This document shows, in pieces, positions 26,537-36,671 of a stretch of DNA of 64,000 nucleotides. The translations under genes and the position numbers were made by a program. How positions within the stretch are numbered: position 1 is the first letter of the stretch; each line of letters starts with the position of its first letter. The notes below the pieces were generated by a model. The model made no database searches, was not told where the DNA came from, and saw nothing but the letters and a program-made list of their open reading frames with translations. The stretch comes from Promethearchaeota archaeon Loki_b31 (lineage in GTDB: Archaea; Asgardarchaeota; Lokiarchaeia; Sigyniarchaeales; SOKP01), in the NCBI GenBank assembly GCA_005222975.1, contig NJBI01000008.1, positions 23,168 to 87,167 on the forward strand. The letters run 5' to 3'.

Positions 26537-29500
26537 TTACCACCAAGTTTTATAACTCTTTGGGAACATATAATCTGTTGGAATTAGTAAAAATTCTCTT
26601 CTTCTAACCCACTGTTTGATTAGGCCGAGATCAATCTCAATCCCGCTTTCAAAACTAGCGATCTTTACTGGCATAAACATAGCCGAACCTATACCAGAGG
26701 AAAAGATTTCGTCGGGACCGTAAAATCTGTTACGATCAAACGCGCCAATCATTTTATCGTATTCATAAATAGGTTTGCCGCCTAGATCGTCTTTAGCAAT
26801 AACGAATAAGAAATCCTTTGAATAAGGACTTTTAGCTCTGGGCATAATAACACTCATTGATAGTTTAACAATGTGTTCTAATTTATTTTGGAGGTCGCTA
26901 TCTTGCAAATCGATGTCAAAACATCTAGCGTCTTTTTTATTAGTACCAGATATTGTATGCCTTTCAGATGGAACAAGCTTTTCCCATATTTCCGTCCTCA
27001 AGAGGAACTGATAACCAACAATCTGATTTGGCCTATAAAGAGGATAAATTTTTACCTTACCATTTTTTCCCACAGCGCTTTCGATTGCTTTCTTTAAAAT
27101 TTGCGCCTTTTCTTTAACTATGCCGTAATTATATCCTTGAAAATCAAAATCTTGAAATTGATAATGGACATCCTCTCCTTTAATGAAAATCCTCCAAATT
27201 TTTATGTCTTTACCAACAAAGTCGTCCTTATTGAGCCAAATTTCAACTGGTATACCGTTAAATTCGACCTTAAAGAATTTAATTTTTTTATTATACTTAT
27301 CTCCAATAATAAGATCTTCAATTTGAACTCTAAGATTGTATTTTGAGCCATCTTGACAAAAAATACTCTCTCTATGATAGTTTAAAAGTTCTCTTTCGGC
27401 AGAGATTAGAAGCCTATTATAAAGGTCAATTTGCTCGTCTTTCTTTAAACTTAAAGTCTGCACTTTAGTTCTTAAAACGACCTTTAAAGCATCCAGCATT
27501 TCCAGCCCAGATTCAACGAATAATTTTATTCGCCTGTGAGTAGCCAAGCCTGCGTAGTTATTATCTTTGTAATTTTTATATAGACCTTTGAACTGTGATG
27601 CAATATCCGAGTCGAAAGATTTTGAACTAGTGGAGATAAATGAATCGTCTATAAATGAGATAGGAGAATATCCAAAACGAATAATGGCATTTTGTATATC
27701 AATCTTTCTCTCTACTGGCAAAACCATGTGCGAATCCAAAAAGAACAACGAAAATAAATGCTTATATATGTTACTATCACTAAGAATGGGGGTGGGCTTA
27801 GTTTGCGTTGAGGTTATAATTGAAAATTGTTTGAGATACTTTGAGATATCAAACTTGCTTGGCAAGTTTAAAATATCAATCTTGTAAGATTTAGGACTTC
27901 CGTAAAAATCAATCATGTGCATGAAAAGTAGCCTTAATGTGAAATGTCCGAACAATCGAGATACAACTTCAAACGCGATCTTTCCGGCTTTTATTTCTTC
28001 GGGCGAAAAAGCTTCTTTCTTATCGGCACTGATATCAAAAGGGTTTTCCGAATACTTGTTGGTAAAAGATGTTTTTGCTTCTTTTATTAGTTCGCTAACT
28101 CTATCGGTTTCCGAATCTCCTTGGTAACTCGTGACCTTCTCGAACAACATGTGGAACCATTCCTTTATCGTGAGGTCGCCTTCTTTCATAGGTCTGATTT
28201 CGCCGCTGTATTCTTTAAGGAACAAGAAGTCTAAGATGTCGTTTTTAGTGACAAATAGTTTGTTAATTACTCCTTCAACATCGCTTTTACTTCTTAACGA
28301 TGACATATCAATTCTCCCGGTAGATGGGGTAAATCTTACATTGAACAATCCTAACTTATCGGCAATGTAAGTGTTGGCGTACGATCTTTTAGTTGAAGTG
28401 CCTTCTTCTGTTGCTAAAATGTACCTTAAGTCGATTAAGTTTAGATAAGTCTTAAAAAATGTGTCTGAAGTAATTAACTTACCCGAGACTATAGGTGTAA
28501 AAACAAGACCATCTTTGAACTTTTTCATTGACTTTCTTGTTAAAGATGGAAATAATTTCGTTATATGAGGATAAGGCTCGAGATTACCTTCAGCTCTCTG
28601 TAAAAAGGCGAGACAATGAGTTTCCGCTCCTAATAAAATTCCTGAACTTACAGTAAAAGCAAAGTAGTAATTTGATTGGTGAGTGTTTGCATCGACTTTA
28701 ATGAAGTTAGCGTACCATCCTTCAGGCCGCACGTTTATTATAATTTCGCTTCCCTCTTTGAATATGTTAACGCGGCTGTTTAAACGAACGTAGTTGGTGT
28801 CGCATAAATAAACGTTGCGAAAGACTTTTTCTTTATTCTGATCGTTTTCCATGTGCTTATATCCCTCAGAAAACCCTTGAGGTAAAATGTTTACGATCTC
28901 TGCGGGAATAACTCCAAATGTCGGTAGAGTCTTATATTCACCGTCGACATCATTGCTACGATGGGAGACAAGAAGCGGCTTACCTTCGCTTTTATATTGG
29001 TTGAATAATTCTTGAGTTAATAGTGTAGGAGTCAATTTACCATTTACTTTAATGAAAGTGAAAGCTTGAGGTAAATCTTCGAATCTTAAAACCGTGCCTT
29101 GCTCGTCCAGGAATAGAAGGTCTATCTGCTCGCTCAACGCTAACTTATAATGTCCTAAGTTATCTGTATCTTCTTGTATTAGACTATCAATCTCATTCTC
29201 TAACCAAGTTAACGTATTTTCAAGATAATTAGAACCTTCGAGAAGACTAAATCTATCCTCAGAATATACATTACTGGCGCTTTCCCTAAAAATATTATAT
29301 AATTCTCCTTCAAATTGAGGATTTGCAAGCATATTCTTGATATCTTGAACAATCTTGCTTTTATCATCAGAACTGGTAAGTATTGTATGAAATAATTGAT
29401 TTAATTCTTGAATTGTTGAAAAAGTGTAAGTTAAATCACCTACCATCTTATGATCTGAACCTTTTCCGTAATCAAGAAACTTGTTTGCCGCTGCCATTCT

Positions 29501-31345
29501 TCTCATAAGACTTATTAACGTATTATCAATATCGCCTTTTTGGGGTACACATCCAGCAAAAAATCTGAAATTCTTTATATCTTTCAACTGGGTGACTCCT
29601 CTTGATAATTCATAGAAGAGACTATGAATGTGAACAGAGCCAAAATCGTCTTTTAACTGATTTAGCGTACCGCTACTTATGCCATCAGGATCAGAAGTGG
29701 CTTTAATCTCTGTTGCAATATAGGTAGTTGGAGAGATAATTAACTTTATATCGTTGAACCTAGACATAGAAGGGAATAACGAGGAAAATGGTCTTATGTC
29801 TTTACCTATGATTAGATTTTTTAAATCGTATAAATCGTTCAAATTAGAGCCCGCTAATGAATCTAAATTCTCTTGAATGTAAACATTTCCATCTAACCAA
29901 CCTCCTGCTCCGAAATTAATTCCGCTTAAAAAGGCTTCAGGAGACTGGAAACCATCTTTGATAAATTGTTCAACAACTCTTATAATAAATCCGCTAGAAT
30001 AATCTATAGTTTCACCAATTCTACCAATAAATGTCTTTGGGTTTTTAGCTATCGAAAGCCCTGGAACTCTAGTGCTATCAAAAAAGGCTTCTGTAAATTT
30101 ATACCAAAATGCAGTTATGCCAACAGGTCCTAGGAACAGTCTTGCTACCTTTTTAACGGAATCTTGATTATCAAGGAATTTCTCAATCTCTTTGATTGCT
30201 GTATGAATGTCAGCAGAATCGAGATCGAGACCTAATATATCTTTAGTTATGTATTCGATAATTGCAGACTCTCCTTGCCGAATAATAGTGTCTTTTAATT
30301 TAAACGAGCTCGTTGCGCTCAATACAGTTAATGGAATTGCGTTCTTTATCATTTTAGATGTCTTCAACCAACTATCCCACCTCTCGTTATTCACATCTTC
30401 GTCTTGAGAAGTCTTAATAAGAGTTTCTATGTAACTATTCTGCCACAATGTATCGTGAAAACTCGATAAATACTTGTCAACAAAAGCTGTTTTGTCTAAC
30501 TGACTATTTCTAACAGTATAAATGTCTTTGTTATCGGTTATTCTTAGAAGGCTTTCTCTGTTTAATTCCATAATAAAGGAGGAGAAAGCGTCCATAATTT
30601 CAATCTCTTCAAGAGTACCACACATTTCATCAAAACGAAAATCACCAGCAAATTCATGCGAATGCCTTAACCTTATTGCCCTATAAGCGTCAAATTCAGC
30701 AAATTGAGAAAGTCTCTGTATTTCATATGCGACAGACAAACCGGGCAAACTTGATATTTGAGCAAGTAAGGTATCTTTATTAATAGTAACTTCGCCTTGC
30801 TTATCTTCGCTAAACACGTAAGGAGAAACGATTCTTGTGCCTTCCGTAAGAAACCCAAACTTGGAAGTATAAAACCTTAACTCCATTTTTGAATCTAAAC
30901 CGAAATTTAGCTTAATAATATCGATTGCGTCCCACATTTTAAAAGTTTCTCCATCAAATGGAGGCAAATTAAACTCTGAAATATCTCTGTCCCAACCTTT
31001 AACATCTTTTGAAAATTTCCGCAATATATCTCCACTGAGTGATTCCATTAAAATTGAAATTTGTCCCGCAGCTTTACCCCCATAAGCAACTGCTTCAACT
31101 ACCTTTGAGTTTTCTAACCGCGCCAAATCGTTTTCCTTCTGTCTTGCTGCTTCATATAGTTCTTGAGTCTGTGTTTTATATTTTAATAATCCCATTTGAG
31201 CCTCAAGATTAGCAACGCTTTGAGCGGGATCGTAAGTAATAGTTGAAGTAATGGGACCGTAATATTTAGCGTTTACTAAGTATTCAACTGCTTGTCCAGA
31301 AGAGCTTATGCCGTAGATCGATCGAATGGTGGCGCTATCGAACAA
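26537..31345 (-). CDS. Giant accessory protein, C-terminal half (1602 codons)
   Basis: I do not recognise this protein. It is long, mostly soluble and mixed alpha/beta, with an N-terminal helical stretch (YKTQTQELYEAARQKENDLA) and a C-terminus ending MFPKSYKTWW. No transmembrane anchor, protease, ATPase or repeat motif is evident. The nominal start is TTG at 31345 with no convincing ribosome-binding site. Upstream the frame continues for six more codons to a TAA, and beyond that TAA the same frame is open for another 1502 codons. The simplest reading is that this is the 3' half of one ~3100-codon gene interrupted by a single stop. If it is translated separately, it would start at this TTG or depend on readthrough. 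Confidence 0.6.
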   Translation of the reverse strand: MFDSATIRSIYGISSSGQAVEYLVNAKYYGPITSTITYDPAQSVANLEAQMGLLKYKTQTQELYEAARQKENDLARLENSKVVEAVAYGGKAAGQISILMESLSGDILRKFSKDVKGWDRDISEFNLPPFDGETFKMWDAIDIIKLNFGLDSKMELRFYTSKFGFLTEGTRIVSPYVFSEDKQGEVTINKDTLLAQISSLPGLSVAYEIQRLSQFAEFDAYRAIRLRHSHEFAGDFRFDEMCGTLEEIEIMDAFSSFIMELNRESLLRITDNKDIYTVRNSQLDKTAFVDKYLSSFHDTLWQNSYIETLIKTSQDEDVNNERWDSWLKTSKMIKNAIPLTVLSATSSFKLKDTIIRQGESAIIEYITKDILGLDLDSADIHTAIKEIEKFLDNQDSVKKVARLFLGPVGITAFWYKFTEAFFDSTRVPGLSIAKNPKTFIGRIGETIDYSSGFIIRVVEQFIKDGFQSPEAFLSGINFGAGGWLDGNVYIQENLDSLAGSNLNDLYDLKNLIIGKDIRPFSSLFPSMSRFNDIKLIISPTTYIATEIKATSDPDGISSGTLNQLKDDFGSVHIHSLFYELSRGVTQLKDIKNFRFFAGCVPQKGDIDNTLISLMRRMAAANKFLDYGKGSDHKMVGDLTYTFSTIQELNQLFHTILTSSDDKSKIVQDIKNMLANPQFEGELYNIFRESASNVYSEDRFSLLEGSNYLENTLTWLENEIDSLIQEDTDNLGHYKLALSEQIDLLFLDEQGTVLRFEDLPQAFTFIKVNGKLTPTLLTQELFNQYKSEGKPLLVSHRSNDVDGEYKTLPTFGVIPAEIVNILPQGFSEGYKHMENDQNKEKVFRNVYLCDTNYVRLNSRVNIFKEGSEIIINVRPEGWYANFIKVDANTHQSNYYFAFTVSSGILLGAETHCLAFLQRAEGNLEPYPHITKLFPSLTRKSMKKFKDGLVFTPIVSGKLITSDTFFKTYLNLIDLRYILATEEGTSTKRSYANTYIADKLGLFNVRFTPSTGRIDMSSLRSKSDVEGVINKLFVTKNDILDFLFLKEYSGEIRPMKEGDLTIKEWFHMLFEKVTSYQGDSETDRVSELIKEAKTSFTNKYSENPFDISADKKEAFSPEEIKAGKIAFEVVSRLFGHFTLRLLFMHMIDFYGSPKSYKIDILNLPSKFDISKYLKQFSIITSTQTKPTPILSDSNIYKHLFSLFFLDSHMVLPVERKIDIQNAIIRFGYSPISFIDDSFISTSSKSFDSDIASQFKGLYKNYKDNNYAGLATHRRIKLFVESGLEMLDALKVVLRTKVQTLSLKKDEQIDLYNRLLISAERELLNYHRESIFCQDGSKYNLRVQIEDLIIGDKYNKKIKFFKVEFNGIPVEIWLNKDDFVGKDIKIWRIFIKGEDVHYQFQDFDFQGYNYGIVKEKAQILKKAIESAVGKNGKVKIYPLYRPNQIVGYQFLLRTEIWEKLVPSERHTISGTNKKDARCFDIDLQDSDLQNKLEHIVKLSMSVIMPRAKSPYSKDFLFVIAKDDLGGKPIYEYDKMIGAFDRNRFYGPDEIFSSGIGSAMFMPVKIASFESGIEIDLGLIKQWVRRREFLLIPTDYMFPKSYKTWW

Positions 31346-31363
31346 GCTCTTAAGCTCGGCGTC

Positions 31364-31366
31364 TTA
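31364..31366 (-). other. Single in-frame TAA splitting the giant gene
   Basis: The TAA at 31366-31364 (minus strand) is in the same frame as both giant ORFs: it is followed by codons for D-A-E-L-K-S and then by the TTG counted as the start of the downstream ORF. No frameshift is needed to join the two halves. Confidence 0.9.
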
Positions 31367-34300
31367 TCCTAAACCTTTCTTAACGCCTGGTAATTTATCG
31401 ATCTTAATATCCTTCGATATCATGTCTTGCCTTGCGTTGCTAATAGCCGCGCGCATCATGGTGGTCGTACCCGCTTTCGGACTCGTAATTTTTTGGCCCA
31501 AGTGTTTGATCATAGGGCTAAATCCGTACAAACTAAAACCCGCAAAACTAAGTCCTGGAACTAACAGCGAAAGCCCCGCGAAAACGCCCGAACCGATAAT
31601 TCCCGCCATCTTCAATATTGTCTCGTGCCTACTTGGAACTAAATCGAGGTTAGACATTATCGACCTTATATCTTTTCTGTTCTCTCTTAGAAACTTTTCC
31701 AAGGTAAACGATTGGTCGCTATCTCGTTCCGCGATAAGTTGTGATAGTTCGGTAGTTAAAGCGCTGTGTTGTAATTCTTGCTCTATCTGTGTCATTATAT
31801 CAACGTCAAAAGATATGCCCCCTTGCGTGTCGGTGCCTAGACCTCCTAGATTGAACGCGCCGAACATTTTAGTTTCCCGAACCGTGGTCATAAGCGTAGA
31901 AATTAGCTGTCCTACTCCTTCAGACCAGCCCAACATACGAGCCGAGTTTTCGAAGTAGGCCTCGATGAAACCGTCTACTACGATTTCTTCGAACACTTCC
32001 CCTATAGTCTGAGCAACGATTTTAACGCTCATAGAAGCCATTTGAACCGCAACTTTAGTCAATAACGACGACCCTATTTGAGCGCTCGCCTCAATAGCCC
32101 CTTGAGCTAAAATCTTTTGAATAGAAACGGCGGCTCCAGCAAGCGCAACAATAGGCGCTGAACGCGAAGTAGATTGGAAAGTTAAAATCTCGGTGTAAGC
32201 GATCTCCCCGATTATTTTAGCCGTAGTCGCCGCAAAAACGTATTGATCGAAATAATCTAAGATAGGATACATCGTAGCTTGAGCTAAGAGAGTTCTTTGG
32301 TTCTCTTCCGAAAGATTGCCGTCGTCAGGTATTATCTTAGCAAATTTAACCTGACACACGTAATAATATTCCGTCCCTTCGTCGTAGTTGGAGGCTGAAT
32401 CGCCCATAAGCTCGTCTATTGGGCGCGCAAAATAAAGGTTTTGCAATTTTTCGGGAATCTCGTAATCAGAAGCGTCTAAAGTTTTAGAAGTTACCTCTTT
32501 ATTTACTACCTTGTGTAGAATTACGCTTTCGATTGGGTAATTAAACGCCCCATACAAGTCAGCTAACGGTATTTTTGCGGAATAAAACTCTTTCTCCTCG
32601 TCTAAAAGGTCGGTCGAATCGATACCTTTCGTGTTTGACGCCCCAAAAGAGGCGATGTCCACGAAGAGATAACCAAATTTTCTGGACTCGCTAAGTTGGT
32701 CGTATCTTTGGGAACTTATTATCAACGGACTGAAAAGCGAAGATAAAGGCGCTGTATCGTCTTCTTGAGCGAATAGATATTGAGGAGTTGCGTCCGAACA
32801 GATCGGTTTTATAGAATTGAGAGAACCTCCAGTTTTTTCGTTAATTTCGTGCTGTAAGTAGCCGAGGGTGTTTTGTCTTAACTTGTAAGAATTGTAGTTC
32901 TGAATGATTCTTAGAACCATTTGAGGACCCGTTTTATAATATTTCATCGGTGCGGAAAAGAAAGTGGGCTCGTAGACCTCGTAAATAGGTTCTAATTCTA
33001 ACATTTTATCGACTAAATCTGGGTCTTCGAAGTAGGTGTAGTGTTTTTGGTCGTTGTACGAATAAAGCTCGCTCGAGACCATTAAAAAGTCTAAATTGTG
33101 GTAATCGAAGTCTAGTCCAGCCATTATATCGGGATTTACATCTTGCGGTAAGGTGTTTGTCCACTTTAGATCGATATTAGACCAGATAAAATCTAAAAAG
33201 CCCGTGTTAGAGCCTCTCCAACAACGAGCGTCGCTTGGAGGGGCGGCAACAACGTAGGCGAGGTATTCGTTTCCGGTTTGACCGCCTCGAACTTCAGCGT
33301 AATAAGTTCCGGGGTGACCACTTAACGCAGCAGGCATGCTATCGCTCCAAATGTCGTCCGTAGGATATTTTTTATTGAGAATTCTTGGTTGATTGTTATT
33401 GGCGTCTTCTGAGTAAAAAGTTTGCGAGCGCAACTTTGCTTCTGCCTCGCGGGCTTTCACGTCGTTAGTAATTAAACTTAGCGAAGTATATATAGCAAAA
33501 TACACGGGCAATGCCACCAGATCAGTAAAGATTCTCGCTAAAGCCGCAGCCACTCCCGCAATTATAGAAATAGTAACTTGCTCGGTTAAATCGCGTTCGT
33601 ATCGTTCGCCAAATATCTTCCAAACTTTATTGAATTCTTTATGGCGGGTCTCGTAGAAAAGCTCGGAAAATCTGGCGTTTTGAGCACTTGTTGTGATTAA
33701 CTTTCTTATTTCAAATACGTTGTCTTTGAGCTCGTATCCGTCGCGCTCGTCTTCTGGGAACAAACGGTCGCTCCTTCCTAATTTTGCAAACTCAAATATA
33801 TTTCCTTCCGTTTGATGGAACTCGTGAGATAATACGTCTCTAAATTCGTTTAAATTTTCTATAGGCCAACCAGTTTCGGTTCTAGAATACGGAATAAAAT
33901 CGTGTTTACCGTCGTAATTAAATCCAATAGCCATAACTTCGTAGTAAGCATCGTCTCCCTCGCCCTTTACTGGAGAAAGCACGTAAACCGTTTCCCAAAA
34001 TCCGTTTTCATCGCTATCGTAATAGAGATAATGACCGTTGGTTTTGGCTGCCTTCCCACCGTTGCGCTTGAAAGATTCCTTATCGGAAGTATAGTAAACT
34101 TTGCCATCAGCGGGGGTAATAAAAACGCCTGTTATTTTCAATTTCATGTCGGAAGTGCTCGAGGTCTTTAACGAGACAACTTTCTTATAGTCGTCGTAAG
34201 GGTTAATTCTACTAGGAATAACTATGTTTATTTCTCGCTCGAACAGATTAATATTTTCGCTAGAAGAAGTTTCCGAATTTACTATAGTTAAAGACTCAAA

Positions 34301-35872
34301 CTTACTTGGAACGTTAGAACCGTCGTCCCATTTGTCGTATTCTTCGGTTTGAACTGCGGGGATAAAATCAAGTGGAACGTCTTGCTGTTGCCCCGTTTCG
34401 AGACTAGTTATGGTTTGGCTAAGGTCGATTCCTAAGTCGATCGTCTCGTCTTCAAACAAATCCTTATACACTCTGATTTCTATTAGCGTGCCGTTATCCC
34501 AGTGATTTACGGTAATTTGTTCGCTTATTTGATTATCAACGTAAAGTTTTGTAGTTATTATCGAATATTTCTTGTAAGTTTGAGTTAGAGTTTCTCGAAT
34601 ATCCGAGGCGAGCCAGTGGTAACTACTTGGATAAGATCCGCTTTCGATCATTTCAGGAGTGAGCTTCTCGTTAAAAATAGGATCAACCCTTCCTCCTGAA
34701 ATTAAAGACCCTATCCACTCAGCCATGCTAGCGTATATGTAAGTAATCGCGTTCTGAGGTTTTGCCGCTAAAATAGTGGTTTCGCTGTTTGTAACGCGTG
34801 TATATTGAACGGTATCTGTTTTTTCGTATGTATATTGAATATCGGCGGCTCCATCGTAATCTTCGTCTACCATAACAGAATAAAACGAACTTTGAATGGA
34901 ATAATCGGTAGAATAAGTTTGCTCGACGCTTTTTCTGGCCCAATAATCTATATCTGTAAAGATAATCGTAGATAACGAAGTTGAGGTAGCAAACTGGGCA
35001 TCGTCTACATCAAACCATTTAGTAGTCTCTCTTGGTCTTGATTTTAAGTTGTAGAGAGATTCGCTTCCTAAAAAGTCGTTTATGACCGTGTGCCAAACGA
35101 TCTCGTTAGAATCTACGTCAGATTCAACACCAAATCTTATAACATCGATTTTACCGTTCTTATCTACGTCAATCACATGTTTAAAGTCTCTTTTACCGTC
35201 CATATCTGAATCAGCTTCGTATATAACGTTATAAGGGTCTAAATAAAGCTCAAAATTGTCAAATAAAGCAGAAGAAATGTATCCCTTAAGGGTTTTATTA
35301 GAGCTTAGTTCAGAATTTCGGGTGTAATCAATTGAAGTAAACGAAGTACTATCAGAAGCTATTGTCTCAGCGCGCTCTACAAATAAATAATCGCCCGCAT
35401 TTACCGAATATTCGAAAGAACCCGACAAGTAATCGTAAAACGAATTTTCTAAGTCGGCTAAATTACTCTGGTTGAAAGAGTCCGATAAATACAATTTAGT
35501 TTTTGTCGACACAGGTCCGTGTGTAAAGTTTAAAACGACCGTAATAGCGTCAAATTCGTTTAATAAACCATCAGTTGAGATTAAGTCTGTTATAGTAATT
35601 GTTTTAGCAGAAATATCAAAATTCACGCTATAATTGGTGTTATCGTCGTCGATAAATTTTTCTGAAAAGTTAGCGTAAAGTCCAACGATTCTAAACAACG
35701 AGAGATTTAAGAAGTCTTTATCGAAATCGTATTCGAGTTCAAAAGAGTAAATATATTCGTCGGTCTCGGTATAAACAACGAAGTTTTCGGAGTAGAATTG
35801 CTCGATCTCGTAGTCATAGTTGCTATTTTCTATTAATTCTCCGTACCATTCTTCGAACCTAGGAGTTAACAA
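31364..35872 (-). CDS. Giant accessory protein, N-terminal half (1502 codons)
   Basis: Unknown giant protein. The first ~650 residues are strand-rich and acidic, with several D-x-D-x-D/N-G-x-x-D loops (SDMDGKRDF, DVDKNGKIDV, DEDYDGAADI, DSDENGFWET) of the kind that bind calcium in EF-hand-like or VCBS/FG-GAP beta-propeller repeats. The later part has long amphipathic and hydrophobic helices (SIIAGVAAALARIFTDLVAL near 790; VFAGLSLLVPGLSFAGFSLY near 1440). The TTG at 35872 is the only standard start, yet the frame stays open to 35965 with protein-like residues and no signal peptide, so the true 5' end seems lost or displaced. More CG-containing codons than the housekeeping genes hint at foreign origin. 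It may be a large surface or secreted protein of a mobile element; this is inference. Confidence 0.6.
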   Translation of the reverse strand: MLTPRFEEWYGELIENSNYDYEIEQFYSENFVVYTETDEYIYSFELEYDFDKDFLNLSLFRIVGLYANFSEKFIDDDNTNYSVNFDISAKTITITDLISTDGLLNEFDAITVVLNFTHGPVSTKTKLYLSDSFNQSNLADLENSFYDYLSGSFEYSVNAGDYLFVERAETIASDSTSFTSIDYTRNSELSSNKTLKGYISSALFDNFELYLDPYNVIYEADSDMDGKRDFKHVIDVDKNGKIDVIRFGVESDVDSNEIVWHTVINDFLGSESLYNLKSRPRETTKWFDVDDAQFATSTSLSTIIFTDIDYWARKSVEQTYSTDYSIQSSFYSVMVDEDYDGAADIQYTYEKTDTVQYTRVTNSETTILAAKPQNAITYIYASMAEWIGSLISGGRVDPIFNEKLTPEMIESGSYPSSYHWLASDIRETLTQTYKKYSIITTKLYVDNQISEQITVNHWDNGTLIEIRVYKDLFEDETIDLGIDLSQTITSLETGQQQDVPLDFIPAVQTEEYDKWDDGSNVPSKFESLTIVNSETSSSENINLFEREINIVIPSRINPYDDYKKVVSLKTSSTSDMKLKITGVFITPADGKVYYTSDKESFKRNGGKAAKTNGHYLYYDSDENGFWETVYVLSPVKGEGDDAYYEVMAIGFNYDGKHDFIPYSRTETGWPIENLNEFRDVLSHEFHQTEGNIFEFAKLGRSDRLFPEDERDGYELKDNVFEIRKLITTSAQNARFSELFYETRHKEFNKVWKIFGERYERDLTEQVTISIIAGVAAALARIFTDLVALPVYFAIYTSLSLITNDVKAREAEAKLRSQTFYSEDANNNQPRILNKKYPTDDIWSDSMPAALSGHPGTYYAEVRGGQTGNEYLAYVVAAPPSDARCWRGSNTGFLDFIWSNIDLKWTNTLPQDVNPDIMAGLDFDYHNLDFLMVSSELYSYNDQKHYTYFEDPDLVDKMLELEPIYEVYEPTFFSAPMKYYKTGPQMVLRIIQNYNSYKLRQNTLGYLQHEINEKTGGSLNSIKPICSDATPQYLFAQEDDTAPLSSLFSPLIISSQRYDQLSESRKFGYLFVDIASFGASNTKGIDSTDLLDEEKEFYSAKIPLADLYGAFNYPIESVILHKVVNKEVTSKTLDASDYEIPEKLQNLYFARPIDELMGDSASNYDEGTEYYYVCQVKFAKIIPDDGNLSEENQRTLLAQATMYPILDYFDQYVFAATTAKIIGEIAYTEILTFQSTSRSAPIVALAGAAVSIQKILAQGAIEASAQIGSSLLTKVAVQMASMSVKIVAQTIGEVFEEIVVDGFIEAYFENSARMLGWSEGVGQLISTLMTTVRETKMFGAFNLGGLGTDTQGGISFDVDIMTQIEQELQHSALTTELSQLIAERDSDQSFTLEKFLRENRKDIRSIMSNLDLVPSRHETILKMAGIIGSGVFAGLSLLVPGLSFAGFSLYGFSPMIKHLGQKITSPKAGTTTMMRAAISNARQDMISKDIKIDKLPGVKKGLG

Positions 35873-35925
35873 GTAATCGTAATTATATATTAATTCGAAA
35901 GATTCAAAGTTTGCGTTCTCGTATT

Positions 35926-36147
35926 TTAAATCGATTCCTCTGGGTAGCCTTCGTATCGAAAGATTTCAATTAGTTTTTCTTCTACAATCTTTTTTTTCCT
36001 TTCTTGGATTTGTTCTGTATCGCCTTCTTTTAAAATGTTTCGGATAGAAGGATACGAGATTCCTTCTAATCTTGCTATGTCTTTTTTGCTTACTCCCTTA
36101 TTATATAGTTCTAATATTTTCGCTTTTTTTTCTTCGGAAATTGTCAT
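35926..36147 (-). CDS. Small helix-turn-helix DNA-binding protein
   Basis: The 73-aa protein carries a resolvase/transposase-type HTH: EEKKAKILELYNKGVSKKDI (first helices), then ARLEGISYPSIRNILKE (recognition helix), followed by a charged helix. It is probably a DNA-binding regulator or recombinase fragment. Its last codons (before TAA at 35928-35926) overlap the open upstream extension of the giant gene in another frame, so the two may be translationally coupled or the junction may be a rearrangement. ATG start. Confidence 0.65.
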   Translation of the reverse strand: MTISEEKKAKILELYNKGVSKKDIARLEGISYPSIRNILKEGDTEQIQERKKKIVEEKLIEIFRYEGYPEESI

Positions 36148-36401
36148 GAAATTTTATTCCTCATTTTTAGTGAAAATTTTAGCTTATTTTTCTGAATAAT
36201 TATTGAATAATTTCTGAGAACGGTATTGGTATTTTTCATTTTTTTCAGTTAAAAATTTTTTTGAAATTTTTTTTGAAACTTAATTTTTTAAACTTATTTT
36301 TTGGCGTTTAGGAGCTTGTTTAATATTTACATTTTCATGCTTTTAAATTTTTAGTAATAATATTCACAATAATACTTACTATTAATACTAAAATAGATTT
36401 T

Positions 36402-36611
36402 TCAGAAAATTGCGAAATCGCTATAATTCGGTTTTTTGTTTTGGTTTTTGTCGATAAAAATCACGGTATTACCGATTTGTAAATTCAATTCCGATAAAAA
36501 TATTGGTTTTGTTGGCTTGGTATTATTTATACTTGTAAGAGCTTTTTCCAATTCTCTATTTCCAATTTTAAAATTTGGAAGTTGGAAGTAGGAAGTAAGA
36601 AAAAGGCACAT
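36402..36611 (-). CDS. Possible small protein in the 36148-36671 gap
   Basis: A 69-aa ORF whose C-terminal half (LQIGNTVIFIDKNQNKKP, then YSDFAIF) looks like real beta-strand protein. The N-terminal third is less convincing and the start is uncertain. The rest of this 520-bp gap is very AT-rich, with runs of A and T and no other gene; it may hold the promoters of the divergent HTH and 36672 genes. Confidence 0.3.
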   Translation of the reverse strand: MCLFLTSYFQLPNFKIGNRELEKALTSINNTKPTKPIFLSELNLQIGNTVIFIDKNQNKKPNYSDFAIF

Positions 36612-36671
36612 TTAAAAGGTAGTAATCTAAATAACACATAATTAAAAATTAAATATCTGGATGTGTGAATT

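Noticed and set aside
31326..31958. A 210-aa plus-strand ORF at the giant-gene junction
   Set aside because: It is the antisense shadow of the giant gene, with composition typical of reverse-strand frames.
31364..35872. Calling the giant protein an Rhs/polymorphic toxin or a tape-measure protein
   Set aside because: No YD repeats, no toxin domain and no long coiled-coil ruler are visible; only Ca-binding-like loops and hydrophobic helices are.
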